Shown here piece by piece: positions 36,385-48,204 of a DNA stretch of 64,000 nt. The DNA is from Metellina segmentata (taxonomy: Eukaryota; Arthropoda; Arachnida; Araneae; Tetragnathidae), in contig OX375881.1 in assembly GCA_947359465.1 (NCBI GenBank), positions 77,585,914 to 77,649,913 of the forward strand. Reading direction: 5' to 3'. Position 1 is the stretch's first letter. Every line of letters starts with the position of its first letter. The translations under genes were made by a program, and so were the position numbers. The notes under the pieces were generated by a model. It was given only the letters and a program-made list of their open reading frames with translations. It did no database searches and was not told where the DNA came from.

Positions 36385-37495
36385 ACTTTCTTTTTTTTCA
36401 TGTGGCCAATCAATCATAGAATGTATTAGTGAAAAAGGTTATATCTTTTATTATTCTCTCTTTATAAATTGAAAATATTTTTGAACATCTATAAACTATA
36501 TTTCATATAATCCAGACTATCCCAAGTGTTTGGAATATATGTCTTGTTTTCTATTCTAAGAAGTTATATATCTAGACGTTATAGAATGGGCTCTTGGGTC
36601 ACATTAAAATGTTTTGTTCTATTTGTCGACAGTAACATACAAGAGAGCGTAGATTTCAGAATTCACAGATATTTTTGCTTTGTTTTTCATTTCTTTAATG
36701 TCACATTTGATGGCATAAACTAACTAATGACTATGCATATACTGACTAATTATATAACCAGTGACAATTATACAAATACGGTTTTAAAATGTAGTTGTCC
36801 AAATACTTTTCTCATTAGGATATAATTCAAAGGATTGGAGTGGTTTAGTTTGTCGGCTTTGGGTCATTTTTTTTTTGCTGCACGAATACTTCAGACTTTA
36901 ATTTAAAAGAAAGTCTTGAACAGTCAAATATAGATTCATTTTCTAAGTCTCCTTTGTTAGTAAATATTGTCGTTTTTCTTAACTTAAAACTAACTTTAGA
37001 ACCAATAAAACTGAAAATTTATTTTTGTGAAACTAATCACCATTTTATATTTCTCATAAGTATTGAAATAAATACATATACATGCTTTTTTTAAAACATT
37101 TGTTTCGAGTTTTTCTATAATTATTTTTTTATTTATGCTCCATAATTAACATTGCACTGAGGTTGATGAAAAAATTAACTAAACCCACAATATCCACAAC
37201 TTTTTTTATATTGTGTTTATTTTATCATCACAATACTTCGTTCAAGGATTAGTGGAATACGAAAACATTTAATATTTCATTTTAATCAATAACATCGGTA
37301 AAGGCTGGATTCTAACAAAATATTATAAGATAGACGATTGGTTTATCTCTTAAAACAAATGGTACATCTCATAATATTGAGAAAGTCACCAATATCTCAC
37401 GATTGTTTAAGTTTTGTATTTTTATTATTTTTAACCTTTACCATTCGATAGACCGACTTTAGTTACCACAAAAATATAGCTAACACCAGCGGCAT
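36385..37495. other. AT-rich DNA without recognised features
   Basis: The frame at 36526-36723 lacks any domain. Nothing else recognised. Confidence 0.4.
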
Positions 37496-37499
37496 GGCA

Positions 37500-37620
37500 G
37501 ATGGATGTTACCAGATCTTGATGAACAAGATATCTCGTTGCTAGATCCTAACATCATCATCATAAAAATAATAGATAATTTTAGAACATAACGAGATATC
37601 TCGTAACTTTCAAAATTAAT
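37500..37620. repeat. Dispersed 40-bp minisatellite, inverted pair
   Basis: ttaccagatcttgatgaaca then agatatctcgttgctagatc is followed at about 37590 by the inverse, aacgagatatctcgta. It is the clearest form of the palindromic core of this repeat. Confidence 0.7.
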
Positions 37621-37732
37621 CAGAAACAACTTGAAGGTTTAAAAATATTCAAAAAATGATACGAGTTGGCATGATGTATCTAACAGATACAGCCGGCAGA
37701 CGAACGTGGTCTGAATCACGTTACTAGAAGCA

Positions 37733-38169
37733 TCTTATTATATAAAACGCTAGACTCTCCTGTGTTTCCGCGGTTATTAATGTTTTGATTGGTTGCATTA
37801 CGTCACGAGTAGGCGGAGTTTCTAATTGTTTTAATTGGTTGTGTGATGTCAAGAGCGAAACGAGATACGAACGATAAAAAATTAGTACATTCGAAATTGC
37901 CATGGTAATAACATTGAACACGTTTGTCATACGCAACTCATTGCTTTACCAGTGTTGATCGAAAATTAAGTTTTCCAATAACATTGTTTTATCAATATTG
38001 CTCAAAACTCAACACCATGCAAGGCAAGTTGCCATATAGTGGTGGAAAAAAGTTAATATACAACCTGTGATCATTTACCATTATGTTTTAGAAAATATAT
38101 AAATGAATTTTGACCGAAATAAATAAATTAACTCATGCATACGTCGTATGACAGCCATTTATCCTAGTC
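37733..38169 (+). repeat. CCAAT/CRE-bearing interspersed repeat, copy A
   Basis: Alignable with 39092-39545 and 59700-60240. Near the 5' end are two tandem 45-50-bp units of the form gattggttg....acgtcacgag and aattggttgtgtgatgtcaa, i.e. an inverted CCAAT box next to a CRE-like site, with a GC-rich taggcggag word between. The 3' end shares accgaaataaataaatt and an atacgtcgtatgacagccat block. No protein is encoded. The composite Helitron follows directly. Confidence 0.85.
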
Positions 38170-39091
38170 TTCAATGCTATTATAAAAGGAAATGTTCGTA
38201 TGTTTGTTTGTTTGTCTATTTGAAGCTAATTTTGTTTGTGTCATTTTATTTAAATCAGAGGTATCAAATCCATTCAATGATTTTGAAAGTTTTATTTATC
38301 ATCAATGGATTATAATCTCTAACATTATAAAAGGAGGTGTTTGTCTGTTTTTTTTCTTGCAAGCAAAGTCTTGCCGAATGTATGGCACAGAGATCTACAG
38401 CAATGAGATTTGGCACACAGGTTGTCCAATTGTTTTGCAATTTTTGTGTCGCGGCGAATTTTAAAATTCAATCTAGAAAATTTTTAAATGAATTTAATGA
38501 AATTTAATCATTATTGAATGCTACAGCATAGAAGAGATCATAGATTCCAAATTTATTGTTTTCGTTTCCGGCGCGCAAAATAATAATTTTTCTGCCAGAC
38601 GATAAAAAAAATCTTTTAATTGGAGTGAAATATTTATTTTTCCATCTCCTAGAGAGTTAAAGATAGAGTACAAATTTCAGCTGTTTTGAAATCTGGTGAA
38701 AATTTCACTTTAGATCCATATCCAAAAATATTATTTTCTTTACATAAATAACTTCTAAATTGAATATATCTTTTATATTTTCGCACGAGATTGTGACGTC
38801 ACGGTAACTTTCCTTTTCCAAAAATAAACAGATTGCATTTCGCGCCCTTCACGTTAAAAAAAATCAGATTACATTTCTTGTCTCTTTGAGTGGAGAGCAA
38901 AAAATAAAAAAACATTTTGAGAGGCATTGTTTAGTTCTTTTTCGTAAAAGCGGATTCGTTAAAGATAGATTAAAAATTTCAACGGATTTGAAATCTGCAG
39001 AAAATTTTACACCTGAATAATAGCTCATATCACGGTGCTGCCCGTGGTGTTGGTTGCACGGGCAATGTCGGGCTAGCCACGCAGTGGCTAG
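38170..39091 (+). mobile_element. Composite Helitron with two nested 5' ends
   Basis: An outer 5' end (TCAATGCTATTATAAAAGG at 38170) is followed 148 bp later by a second one (TCTAACATTATAAAAGGAGG at 38318). There is one 3' end, gggctagccacgcagtggct then AG|T (CTAG at 39088-39091), with a perfect 8-bp hairpin. The junction between outer and inner leader is shared with 34320-34390, so the composite appears to have been copied as a unit. The interior includes tgacgtcac near 38794 and no Rep/helicase coding. Confidence 0.8.
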
Positions 39092-39545
39092 TATTATATA
39101 AGCCGCAAGTGAAAGAGTATCTTGTGCTTTCCGTAGCTATTAAAGTATTAATCGGTTGCGTGACGTCAAGAGTAGACGGTGTTTCTAAATGTTTTGATTG
39201 GTTGCGTGATGTCACGAGCGAAACGATATACGAAGTATCAAAAATTCTTGCATATAAAAAATTCTTATATTCGAAATCGTCATGGAAATAACATTGAGTA
39301 AAATAATATTACCAGACGCACCTTATTGTTAAACCAGTGTTGATCAAAAATTAAGTTTCCCAATAATATTGTTTACCAGTACAGCTCAAAATACAACACA
39401 TTGCAAGACAAGTTGACAGATAGTAGTGGAAAAAATTTTCATACATAGCCAGTGATAACGCATCTACAGGTTAAAACAAATATATAAATGAAGTTAGACC
39501 TAAATAAATAAATTTTGTTGCACACCCGACGTATGATGGGCCATT
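39092..39545 (+). repeat. CCAAT/CRE-bearing interspersed repeat, copy B
   Basis: Begins tattatataagccgcaagtg and carries the tandem units atcggttgcgtgacgtcaag and gattggttgcgtgatgtcac, then alignable sequence through ccagtgttgatcaaaaatta to gacgtatgatgggccattta. With copy A it brackets the composite Helitron as a direct repeat. The small open frames of opposite strand across it are not genes. Confidence 0.85.
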
Positions 39546-41790
39546 TATACTATATGGTAATAAAAAGTAAATATTAACTCACTCAAATTTTATTTCTTTT
39601 AATGAGATAAAGTAGGTAAACTTATAAATTCCAGCTTTTCAGTAGCATAATTATGTACTTAACTTACCGTCTGGTTTATTTGTTTTCACTGAAAGGTTCT
39701 CCTATATGAACATAATCAAAGAGAAAGGACTTGTGTTTGTGAAATGAACTCTTAAAAATTACAAGAGATTTTGACACAAAATAATAATTACAAATAGCAA
39801 TTATTTCTTTTTGAAGTGAAATAAACATCTATTTAAAAAATAATGAAGCATAAGCTAGTATTTTTTACTAAGAATTATAGCGGGATAAAGCACTAGATAA
39901 AAATCTACTGATAACAAAAGTTTTATTTTTCTACTCGGTATAAGTTAATGGTTTCCATTTATAATTGTGAGCATGCATTTGAGTTAAAACAGCGAAATGT
40001 GTTGATATTTGATAATTTCTGGGTATTTATAATGCATTCTTTGAATGTATGTAAATAAATCGTTATTGTTTTTATCGTTGCTTTAATCAGAGTATTCTCG
40101 AAATTACTCTACTCTTAAGAACATACCAAGTTTAATTCCGATGTTTGCTCACATCTTTTCTAGAATTCTACATTTTTTAAATGACTGAAAGTACATTTCT
40201 GTTTGTTGAGCTATTTGCAAAATTCTGTTTACCTAATTCTGAACAAGGGTACGTGATTTCCATTCCAAACACGAGCCTATGAATTGATAAAAAGTGGGAT
40301 TCGTTTTGAAGCTGCACATCAGTTGGACTAAATATATAAGCCGTTATTTTTGAAAGTGGTATAAGTCTGTTTTTTCATACATCGAGATATTTAAGGATTT
40401 TAGTTTAAATAAAAAAATATTGGCAAACGTTACTCAATTCGAATGATGTTTTTAACTGTATAAACCTGTTAAATTTTACCATGCAATTTTTTACTAAAAT
40501 TGTTAAAGAAAAAAAACTATTTTTTTCAAAGTGGACTTATACCACTTTTAAAAAAAGCTCATATTTTTGAAGGAACTTTACCAGGTTTTGGAAGATTTTT
40601 AATAATGGAAAATATTCCAACTTGGACAGTATAAAAAGTTTAAAACAATTATCCTAATGCCAGAAAGTCAAAGTTGCTTTCGTTACGAGTTCGAGCTATT
40701 TTTATTCAGCTAGTTACCTGTAAAACGTAAAAATGTGCCTTGTATAAGAGAGGGATTAAGACTATCTGCAGTAAAAAACCCACTGGAATATGCATATTTT
40801 ACTTCCGGTTACCCAATATAGGAAGGAAGGAATATTTAATGTAGACTAACTACCAAAATACGAGTATTTTGAATTTGGATATCATGTCCGAAATATTTAC
40901 AGGTAGCACGTTCTGCCTCAAAAATACACTAGAGCTATTTACATTTAGACTTACAGCTAAGGCCTATCTCACGAAATAATTTAATAACTGAACAATTTCT
41001 ATTCATAGTCCCTTTCAGGCACAAATGAATGGGATTTCCAAGTGTATTTGTCTTAATAGAACTTAATCAATATTGTATCAAATTTATTTGTCATTTCGCA
41101 ACTAATGGGTAAATTCGGAAATATCGAACTTCTGAAGCAAAAGCGCTATAATTCTAAGCATTAATAGGAAACCTGAGTGAAGACTTTTTGCCGTTGGTTC
41201 ATCATTTCAATCCGAGCATCACCGGGTAATATCGTGGAAGCAGATAATAGGATAAAGTTATAAAGCCTCCATCATGTTATTTTGACGAGAAATTTCATGA
41301 ATTATTTCATAAATATTTTGTCAGATGCTTCTTAATTCATTCGCCAAACAATACTTACTTGATCGACATATGCTATAGGTTAAAACGAAATCAAGATTGT
41401 TCATTTTCGGACTATTTTTCTAGTAACAAGGGCTGCTTTTTTTATTGAAGCCTGTACAAACATGTTCCCAAAAAAAATTAAAAATTTTTTTTTTAAAGTT
41501 TAAACACAATTTCTGAAGAGTTGTGTATGGTCGCGTGGACCTACGTTCAATCCACGATCAAAAGTAATTTCTGCACAAATAATCAGTTCCAGAATATAAT
41601 CCATTATAAACAAATAATAAACATTAATATATTTTAATCTATGAATTTACAAAGCTTTTATGTACAAAAATCGTTACATTTATATTCGAAATGAAATAAT
41701 TCTTTATCAACGGAACAGGACCATGAATGTCTTCTTCGTTCAAGTGAGAACGTAAAGTGAAATGTGAAAAAGGTGGGGCTCGAAACGTAG
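39546..41790. other. AT-rich DNA; one 15-bp inverted pair
   Basis: aaagtggtataagtc at about 40356 is mirrored exactly by gacttataccacttt at about 40544, which may mark a small element whose ends I cannot fix. No genes recognised. Confidence 0.4.
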
Positions 41791-41797
41791 CACGCAA

Positions 41798-41935
41798 ATG
41801 GTACTAGTGTTTTTAGGAGTGGGATACCAACAAGAGTTAGGTACTAGTACAAGAGTTGGGTACAATACAAGAGTTGGGTACTAGTACAAGAGTTGGGTAC
41901 TAGTTACTAGTAGAAGTTAAGTACGAGTAAGATCC
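41798..41935. repeat. About 20-bp minisatellite (acaagagttgggtactagt)
   Basis: Five to six units built on acaagagttgggtactagt with variants. The restriction-like palindrome actagt recurs. Degenerate at both ends. Confidence 0.9.
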
Positions 41936-43850
41936 ATAGACTTCTAATATAAGTAGACTGAGCATTGCCATTGAGAAGAGCTTCGCAAAGCATCCGCAAC
42001 ATGTTGTCAGTAGTCACGTGACTGCTCCACGAAAATTCAGCTTGGTTGCTTGATTTGGCCTTTTATCGCCTCTTGGCGACATTTTCTTATAAAAAGTTAA
42101 TGATTCGATGAGCATAATACTGAGAATTTCTGTAATTTGAGTTACATTTAAACATTTTTGGGCAATGCAAATGAATATTTACTATTTTAATACTAACTAT
42201 TACTTTACTTTACTATTTAATTTACTATTGCTGAATATTTTTTGAATTCATATTACTTTTTAATGTTTTTAGTTATTTGAGCTTTTTTTATTATTAACTG
42301 AAGTTTTCATTGGGATTAAGGTTAACCAGCACATATATAAACAAAACAGTGCGCTTGAGATACATAAATTGTAGTCAATAGATTGATCTCAGGTCAGTAG
42401 TTCATATTAAAATTTGGTATAAGATAGTTGTTCTAAACCCTACATTCTTTAATTAATACAATATTTTATAAATATATTTCTTCAAAAACTGTATTAGGTG
42501 TGAAGAAATTATGTCAAAGATTTCATTTGAGAAAATAATTTAAACTTCTTTTAATGTAATAAGGCTAGCATGAGTTGGAATAAATTGAAAAATAAATGTC
42601 CATGTTTGGAAATGACTGATTGAATAAATATTTTACTGATGCATAAAATAAAAACACTGAAAACAGATTAGATGATTCCCTATTCAAATGACGTTTGGGT
42701 TAACACTAAAGCTTTCATTGATATTATGGATTCTTAATTGCTTACGTTTCCAAAAACACAAATTTATTCAAGGAGTTAAGCATAAAAATATTAACAAGAA
42801 AAGTTAAACATATAATCCTTAAATTTGAAGGAAACTATTTTAAACCATACCCTTGATGTTAGCTGTTTTGCAAATTTAGAATTATGGTTCAAAAACTAAT
42901 TAAGTTGCAACTGTGTGTCCGTCTATGAATTTTGAATTCATCAAAGTGATAATGTAAATAAGTCTTGATAATTTTTATGCTTTTAAGCATGTACTAAAGT
43001 TTTGTAAAGATTTATATATTGAATTTTTATTACTTATTGTGTGTTAATCAATATTTAATAAATACAAAAGATAAATAAGAAACAGTAAACGAATGAAATG
43101 TATTGTTACATTCATCACATTTTAAATGAACTAAGAGACCGATACAAAATTCTTCGATTGATTAATTAAAAAGATTTTCTTCTTTCTTCATCTTTGGGAA
43201 AACTAATAAATGGATTAAAATAAGAATTTTAAATACATAAGAACTGAATAAAGGAATTTTCATCAGGTGCACATCTTTACAAGTTATTATTACAAGTAAA
43301 TATAAACCGTTTTACTTATAGTTCTAAAAAATCATAAATACAAATTCACAATTAAAATACGGCTTAGAAAATGCTTTAATCCTATTTTTAACAAATTCAT
43401 TTTATTTAATGTATAATTAAAAGTTTCAAACGTTATCTTTTATTTTAAATATTATTCTTATGTAATTACAGTTTGCACAAATGGGTGGATACAAAACAAT
43501 TTTTCTCAGCAAGAAAAATAATTTATGTGATGTACTTAAATTGATGTTACCAAATTCAAAACATTTTTATCGTGAGACACGAAAGAATATAGTACTCTTA
43601 GTTGCCAAAACATAATCGCCATGACAGAGAACGATTTAGCACAAGTTTTTACATTTCGGTTAACTATTTTTAATATTTTAACAGTATAAATTTCAATTTA
43701 CAATTAGAAACACACTCCACCCGTTATTTTGTTTCAAACATTATTTTAGATACAAACTGATTGCAAATGTATGAAATATTTTCATAGAACGGGAAATGTC
43801 CGCAAGTTGTATTTATTAATTCCAAAGTTAAAATATCCATTTTTATCATA
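41936..43850. other. AT-rich DNA without recognised features
   Basis: A palindromic gtcacgtgac lies at about 42015. Otherwise nothing recognised. Confidence 0.4.
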
Positions 43851-43853
43851 CTA

Positions 43854-44287
43854 CAGGGTGTCCTAAAAGTTGCTGTGCTGACGATACGTGAATTTGTTAT
43901 ACAAAATCAACAAACTGTAAAACAATTTTTTTATGCTAATGGTGAAAAGCACTTTTAACATAACGTAGAAAAAAAATATGAACTTACATTTGGTTATCGT
44001 TGACTGTATGGTCCCCCTTGGCGACTTTTCAAACAAATTCGCCAAATTTAAGATGGCGTCAATGAATAAGTCTCAAACAGCGCAATTCTCTGAATGCGTG
44101 AAAAATTCTTCTTGCAATGAAGAACAGAATGATTTTACTATCGTTCAACTTGAGTGCGAAGAAAATCAAACGATAAAAATTAAATCGTCGATAAAAATAA
44201 AATCAGACAATAAAATTCAATAATTAAAAAAAACACGGCAATATTTTTTTTTTTAAGTTGGAGTACGGGAAGTTTTAGGATAACCAG
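43854..44287. mobile_element. MITE with TA flanks (Tc1/mariner-like)
   Basis: Left end TA|cagggtgtcctaaaagttg; right end ggaagttttaggataaccag|TA. The ends are imperfect inverted copies over about 22 bp, and TA flanks both (43852-43853, 44288-44289). The open frame at 43978-44223 inside it is Lys/Glu/Ile-rich with no transposase motif, so the element is non-autonomous. A similar start, ttacagggtgtctttta, occurs at about 50857. Confidence 0.7.
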
Positions 44288-44584
44288 TAGAAAGTATTGA
44301 AAAATACAAATGTGAAAGAAACGTTTTTCACTCACCCGTGAAATGTAATGTTTCCATCTTTAATAAATTTGGAATTACATCCATATACGCAGCACTGTAG
44401 ACCATTTTAACTTGAGTATTCAATGCATTTGCTACTTGCTAGGGAAGAAGGAATGCGCAAACAATATGCGCGAAGAGAGAATGAGTCATGTGACTACTGA
44501 TTTTGGTCATATGATCATGCGGACATAAAAAGGTTGCCAGAGCTCACTCTACTATTATATCTCCTCTATGGTAAGATCACAGTA

Positions 44585-45110
44585 AAACCTACCAGTGTTT
44601 TTGCAGTGTGATGCTGCTTTGTTCAAACGATAGCTCAATAATGAATTGATCTAGTCTAATGACTTTTGTATCATTATAATCTATAGAATACAGTGGATGT
44701 TTTGAACTTCAATCAAGATTATTAGTTAAAAAATAAATTTACAGTTGAGTTTCAAATGCCAAAATACATGAAAAAAGAATGGTTGATTTTTCATAATTTC
44801 TTGGTGAAAACAAATTGTAAAAAAACTATTCACTCTAGCATTTTAATTGAGGATTAAACTTGAAATATAATACTATAGGAATGATTTCCAAGAGAACTGT
44901 ATTTCTGAACAAATTAGAATTTGAGTTATCAGTGCTAAAAACATTTCTACTTAGCAAATTATATCTAAATTAGATAATCAATGATTCGCTCAGTCCGATT
45001 ATTTCACACTGAAATATGTTTAGCTTAAACCAAAGACCTATTAAAAAACTGGATTTTTAAAGTCAAAATTAAAAAAAAATCTTGTGCGTATTTACAATTT
45101 ACTCTACTCA
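44585..45110 (+). repeat. Diverged copy of the 54-kb MITE interior
   Basis: Alignable with about 54160-54770: gatgctgctttgttc.aacg.tagctc, tcattataatctatagaata, agtggatgttttgaac, tagataatcaatgatt and ttttaaagtcaaaattaaaa. The terminal inverted repeats of the 54-kb element are not recognisable here, so this is an old, eroded copy. Confidence 0.7.
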
Positions 45111-45474
45111 TTCTTATTTAAGAATGTTTAAAATAACGATAAAAAATGTTTACTGATGGCTTGTTTATATAAATAGACTATACGAAGTTTCGTATCACCC
45201 ATATTTGGTAAGAAATGAACCAATTAGGCAAGTATTTCACTCAAGAAGAAGTCACGTATCAGCTAATTCTTTTCGTCATTTACATGTTTTGAAATCACAA
45301 TCAGAAACATTTAAAAATATTTATATTTTGGACTTCGTGTTTCAAGTATCTTAATGTTAATATATAAAATAATGTTTTAATTCTATGGAATATTCCATTA
45401 CACAAGACGGTCATAACTGGTTGCATAGAAAATTATTTGAATTTACGTCGTTTAGGAGCAACGCTACCGGATTT

Positions 45475-45562
45475 TGCTGTCGGTACTGTATTAATTCCAA
45501 GGGGAAAGATCCGAGGACAACGATTCGTAATTTTGAACCATGGTCAGATGTAGGTTATATTC
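45475..45562 (-). mobile_element. SINE fragment, reverse orientation
   Basis: Holds the inverse of the SINE core: aaagatccgaggacaacg and aattttgaaccatggtcaga, as in 56199-56240. Both ends are missing. Confidence 0.75.
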
Positions 45563-45596
45563 GTGTGAACAATTTAGATAATCAGAGAGTTTAGCC

Positions 45597-45705
45597 ACCA
45601 CTACAAAAATTAACTTACGATGCAGTTGTATATATAACAATGTACTAACATGGACTACCCTTTTGGTAGATAAAGTAGCACTGTTGCACACCGGCGTGAT
45701 AAATA
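45597..45705 (+). repeat. 105-bp repeat with TATA-like core, copy 1
   Basis: Alignable with 49745-49855: acttacgatgcagttgtata, tatataaca.tgta, ctttttggta..aaagt, gcactgtt..cacaccggc. Partial 30-bp matches to the last word occur at about 6051 and 6649. The function and parent element are unknown. Confidence 0.65.
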
Positions 45706-46054
45706 GGTGACCCGGACGTCATTTGAACTAAAATTTACAACTTCGATGGATGGTTCACAGTGGATAGTTGAATCGTCAATGCGATTATAATCGCTTTCAA
45801 CAATCAACAGAGGCTATATGATAGCAGACACTTTTCGTTTACTACCATGGCTTCATTCCATTCATTGCTGCTCAGCCTTCACTTCACAAGGCCACTCACA
45901 CTCGTCTGCTAAAGGGAGCACAAGACAATGGACAATATGCATGATTTTTAAATTCATTTTAAAATGAAAGAGCACGAAAAACTACGTAGAAAAATGCCAG
46001 TTAAACTGCAATCTGACGACATTAATTATATTTAAAACGCTTTTCAAATTGCTC

Positions 46055-46110
46055 TGACGTCACTTTTAACGAAAAACTGCAGTTGCTTACGATTCTTGCC
46101 TGTGACGTCA
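46055..46110. promoter_or_regulatory. Two perfect CRE sites (tgacgtca)
   Basis: TGACGTCA occurs at 46055-46062 and again at 46103-46110, within 160 bp upstream of the ATG of the THAP-domain relic. This is the consensus for CREB/ATF-type bZIP factors. Function here is inferred from sequence and position only. Confidence 0.5.
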
Positions 46111-46209
46111 TCGTACGTGATTTTCCCATCGAGCGTTCCTTGAACTGTGTTATCTCTATGGGTATCTTTTTAGTAGTCTTATATTTACAGATTTTTGATT
46201 AATTCAGCA

Positions 46210-47190
46210 ATGGAAAGTTCGAAAATAGTTAAAAAGAAGAATTACAAATATTGTATTGTTCCGTTTGTGTCATAATTCAACGATTAAAACACCAAAAAAG
46301 TACTTTTTGTTGTACCAAAATATGAACAAGTTCGTAGAAGATGGTGCGGCGTTATGAAAAGAGATTAAAAGAAAAACAAAAAGCTGTGTTCTACTTCTTG
46401 CTTGCATTGCTGTGAATATCATTTTTCGGTAAGTTTAAAATACCAAAAATTATTTATATTTTTAATTGTTTTTAAATAAGAATTGTGTGATTTAATCTTG
46501 TGGATGACTAATAGTGTTTTAGCTAAAACGAAAAAATTATTTCTGTGTCAAGTCACTCATAATGCACAATTTCCTGTTTCTTGAAAAATAATTTAATAAA
46601 TAAATATAGGAATACTATGTATTTATAAATCAAAACTGGTTAAAAAATATAGAGAGCTAAAATCAATAAACATTGAATTATTATGCTCATGATAATTAAT
46701 TTGCAGTTATTCATGCAATTGGTAAAACTGTGTTATATTTCTTCTTTAAACTGAATGATAAGTATTATGGAATAAGTGTCATTGGAATTCAGATTTATAA
46801 TTAAAAAATATTTCTTCTAAATTTGAAATTTAAAATTTAATCTTTTTTACATTACATAAATGTATATAAATATAATTATTTTAAAAGTGAAAAGTAAGAA
46901 TAAACGTAAAATTAATTTATTAAAAAAAAAGCATTGTACAAATATTTCTATTAAAAATAAGAAATTAAAGTTAAAAACTAGTGTTACCAAATTTTGATAA
47001 ATAGTGCTACAAATGAAAGTTTTTAATTTATATATTACTTTATTTATTTTATAGTTGGAGAATGACATGGAAAACTACTGGGAGTATCGTCTCTCTTGCA
47101 GTACGAAGCAACATAGCTTTCATCTCATTTTTTTAGCATTAAAACTAATATTTTTAAACAATTACGAATTTTGTTTTAAATTTGCATAAT
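46210..47190 (+). pseudogene. THAP-domain gene or transposon relic, two exons
   Basis: From an ATG at 46210 the translation begins MESSKIVKKKNYKYCIVPF. After a 1-bp shift it gives CHNSTIKTPKKYF, after another shift VPKYEQVRRRWCGVMKRD, and after a stop a block ending CCEYHFS at 46428. This is the layout of a THAP zinc finger: C-x4-C, a TP and W core, then C-x2-H. A consensus donor (gtaagt) follows at 46429. An AG acceptor at 47053-47054 opens a second exon in the same phase, LENDMENYWEYRL, matching the D-x-ENY-x-x-YRL block that, as I recall, follows THAP domains in a repeated arthropod family. The second exon runs open to about 47190. Two frameshifts and a stop in exon 1 make it a pseudogene; whether it was a host gene or a P-element-type transposase is unclear. 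Confidence 0.7.
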
Positions 47191-47670
47191 TTTATAAAAC
47201 TGCAAGGCTTCAAATTATTGCAATTTCAATCAAATTATCACACTACCTTCTTCATGGTTTAAAATGTTGGACTACCAAATGTTGTGTTCAATATTTAATG
47301 CAGTTGCAATTCTCGCAACAAGTTTCTCTACACGTTATTTTTGGATCATCCTTTAGTACATTACATTTTACAGCTTAAATATACATTAAAAATTATCGTT
47401 CACTAACCAACAAAAATAATTTTGCTAAAAAATTAACGTAGAAAATTAATTTTAAGTTAGCTTTCAAAATTCACTATTTTGATATCCCTACAATTTTAAT
47501 CTACTTTGAAATTATTTTCCTAACATAAAGCTCTTATTTGATATACTATTCTAATTATCTATATAAAAAATCTATTTCAGAATGAATTGTGTTACTTATT
47601 AAGGAAAATAGAACAATTATATTAATATTATATTTTCTTAAGTACAACTTTTTGATAATAGCACTACTCT

Positions 47671-47868
47671 TTAAAAGCAATATAAAAATAATTTTTTTTT
47701 AAATAAATATGTTGTACAAAATATTATCTTATTCTTTGCTTTTACGCCTTTCATTTCTACTCCCATAAAATTTGGATGGTTTTCCAGAAAAGAAAACATG
47801 CATATACCATCCAATTTAGGTAGATTATCCGACTGGCCTTTTACAAAACCTTGTTCTACAGTCGTCAT
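47671..47868 (-). CDS. Unrecognised 65-codon frame, possible exon
   Basis: Starts with ATG on the minus strand and encodes MTTVEQGFVKGQSDNLPKLD, then MFSFLENHPNFMGVEMKGVK, with balanced residue use unlike AT-driven frames nearby. The last 20 codons turn Phe/Lys-rich, so the coding part may stop near 47730. A tattattatacag acceptor-like word lies just upstream at about 47890 on the minus strand. No family assigned. It lies downstream of the THAP relic, on the opposite strand. Confidence 0.3.
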   Translation of the reverse strand: MTTVEQGFVKGQSDNLPKLDGICMFSFLENHPNFMGVEMKGVKAKNKIIFCTTYLFKKKLFLYCF

Positions 47869-47956
47869 TTTTAAAGAAGAAATCTGTATAATAATAATAA
47901 TGTAAAGAAATTAATTTAACACAATTATTTAAAAAATAAAATTAGCGCAAAATCAG

Positions 47957-48204
47957 TGAAAGCAACTTGAAATAACATGCAGCCGGCCAATGTAGCGAGA
48001 GATATCATGTACTATGACATCACACCAAGCTCCACCCCGTTTTCAGTCACGTGACTTAGACGCGCTTTATAGTCGCTTATAACGCTTAAATTAAAGCTTT
48101 TTGTGATTTTTAAAGTTGATTTTCGGATTGTTCATGATTGAATTTTTGTAAAATTAGTACCATTTCCGGACGTTTTGTGACAGAGTGCATATTCCTTATT
48201 AAGC
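47957..48204 (+). repeat. 245-bp direct repeat, copy 1
   Basis: Alignable end to end with 49379-49626: aataacatgcagccggc, catgtactatgacatcacac, caagctccacc.cgttttca, gtcacgtgact, tgtgatttttaaagtt and a tail near tagtgcatat. It includes a CACGTG E-box and a CRE-like site. The 60-72-codon frame starting in its tail is not recognised as a gene. Confidence 0.85.
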
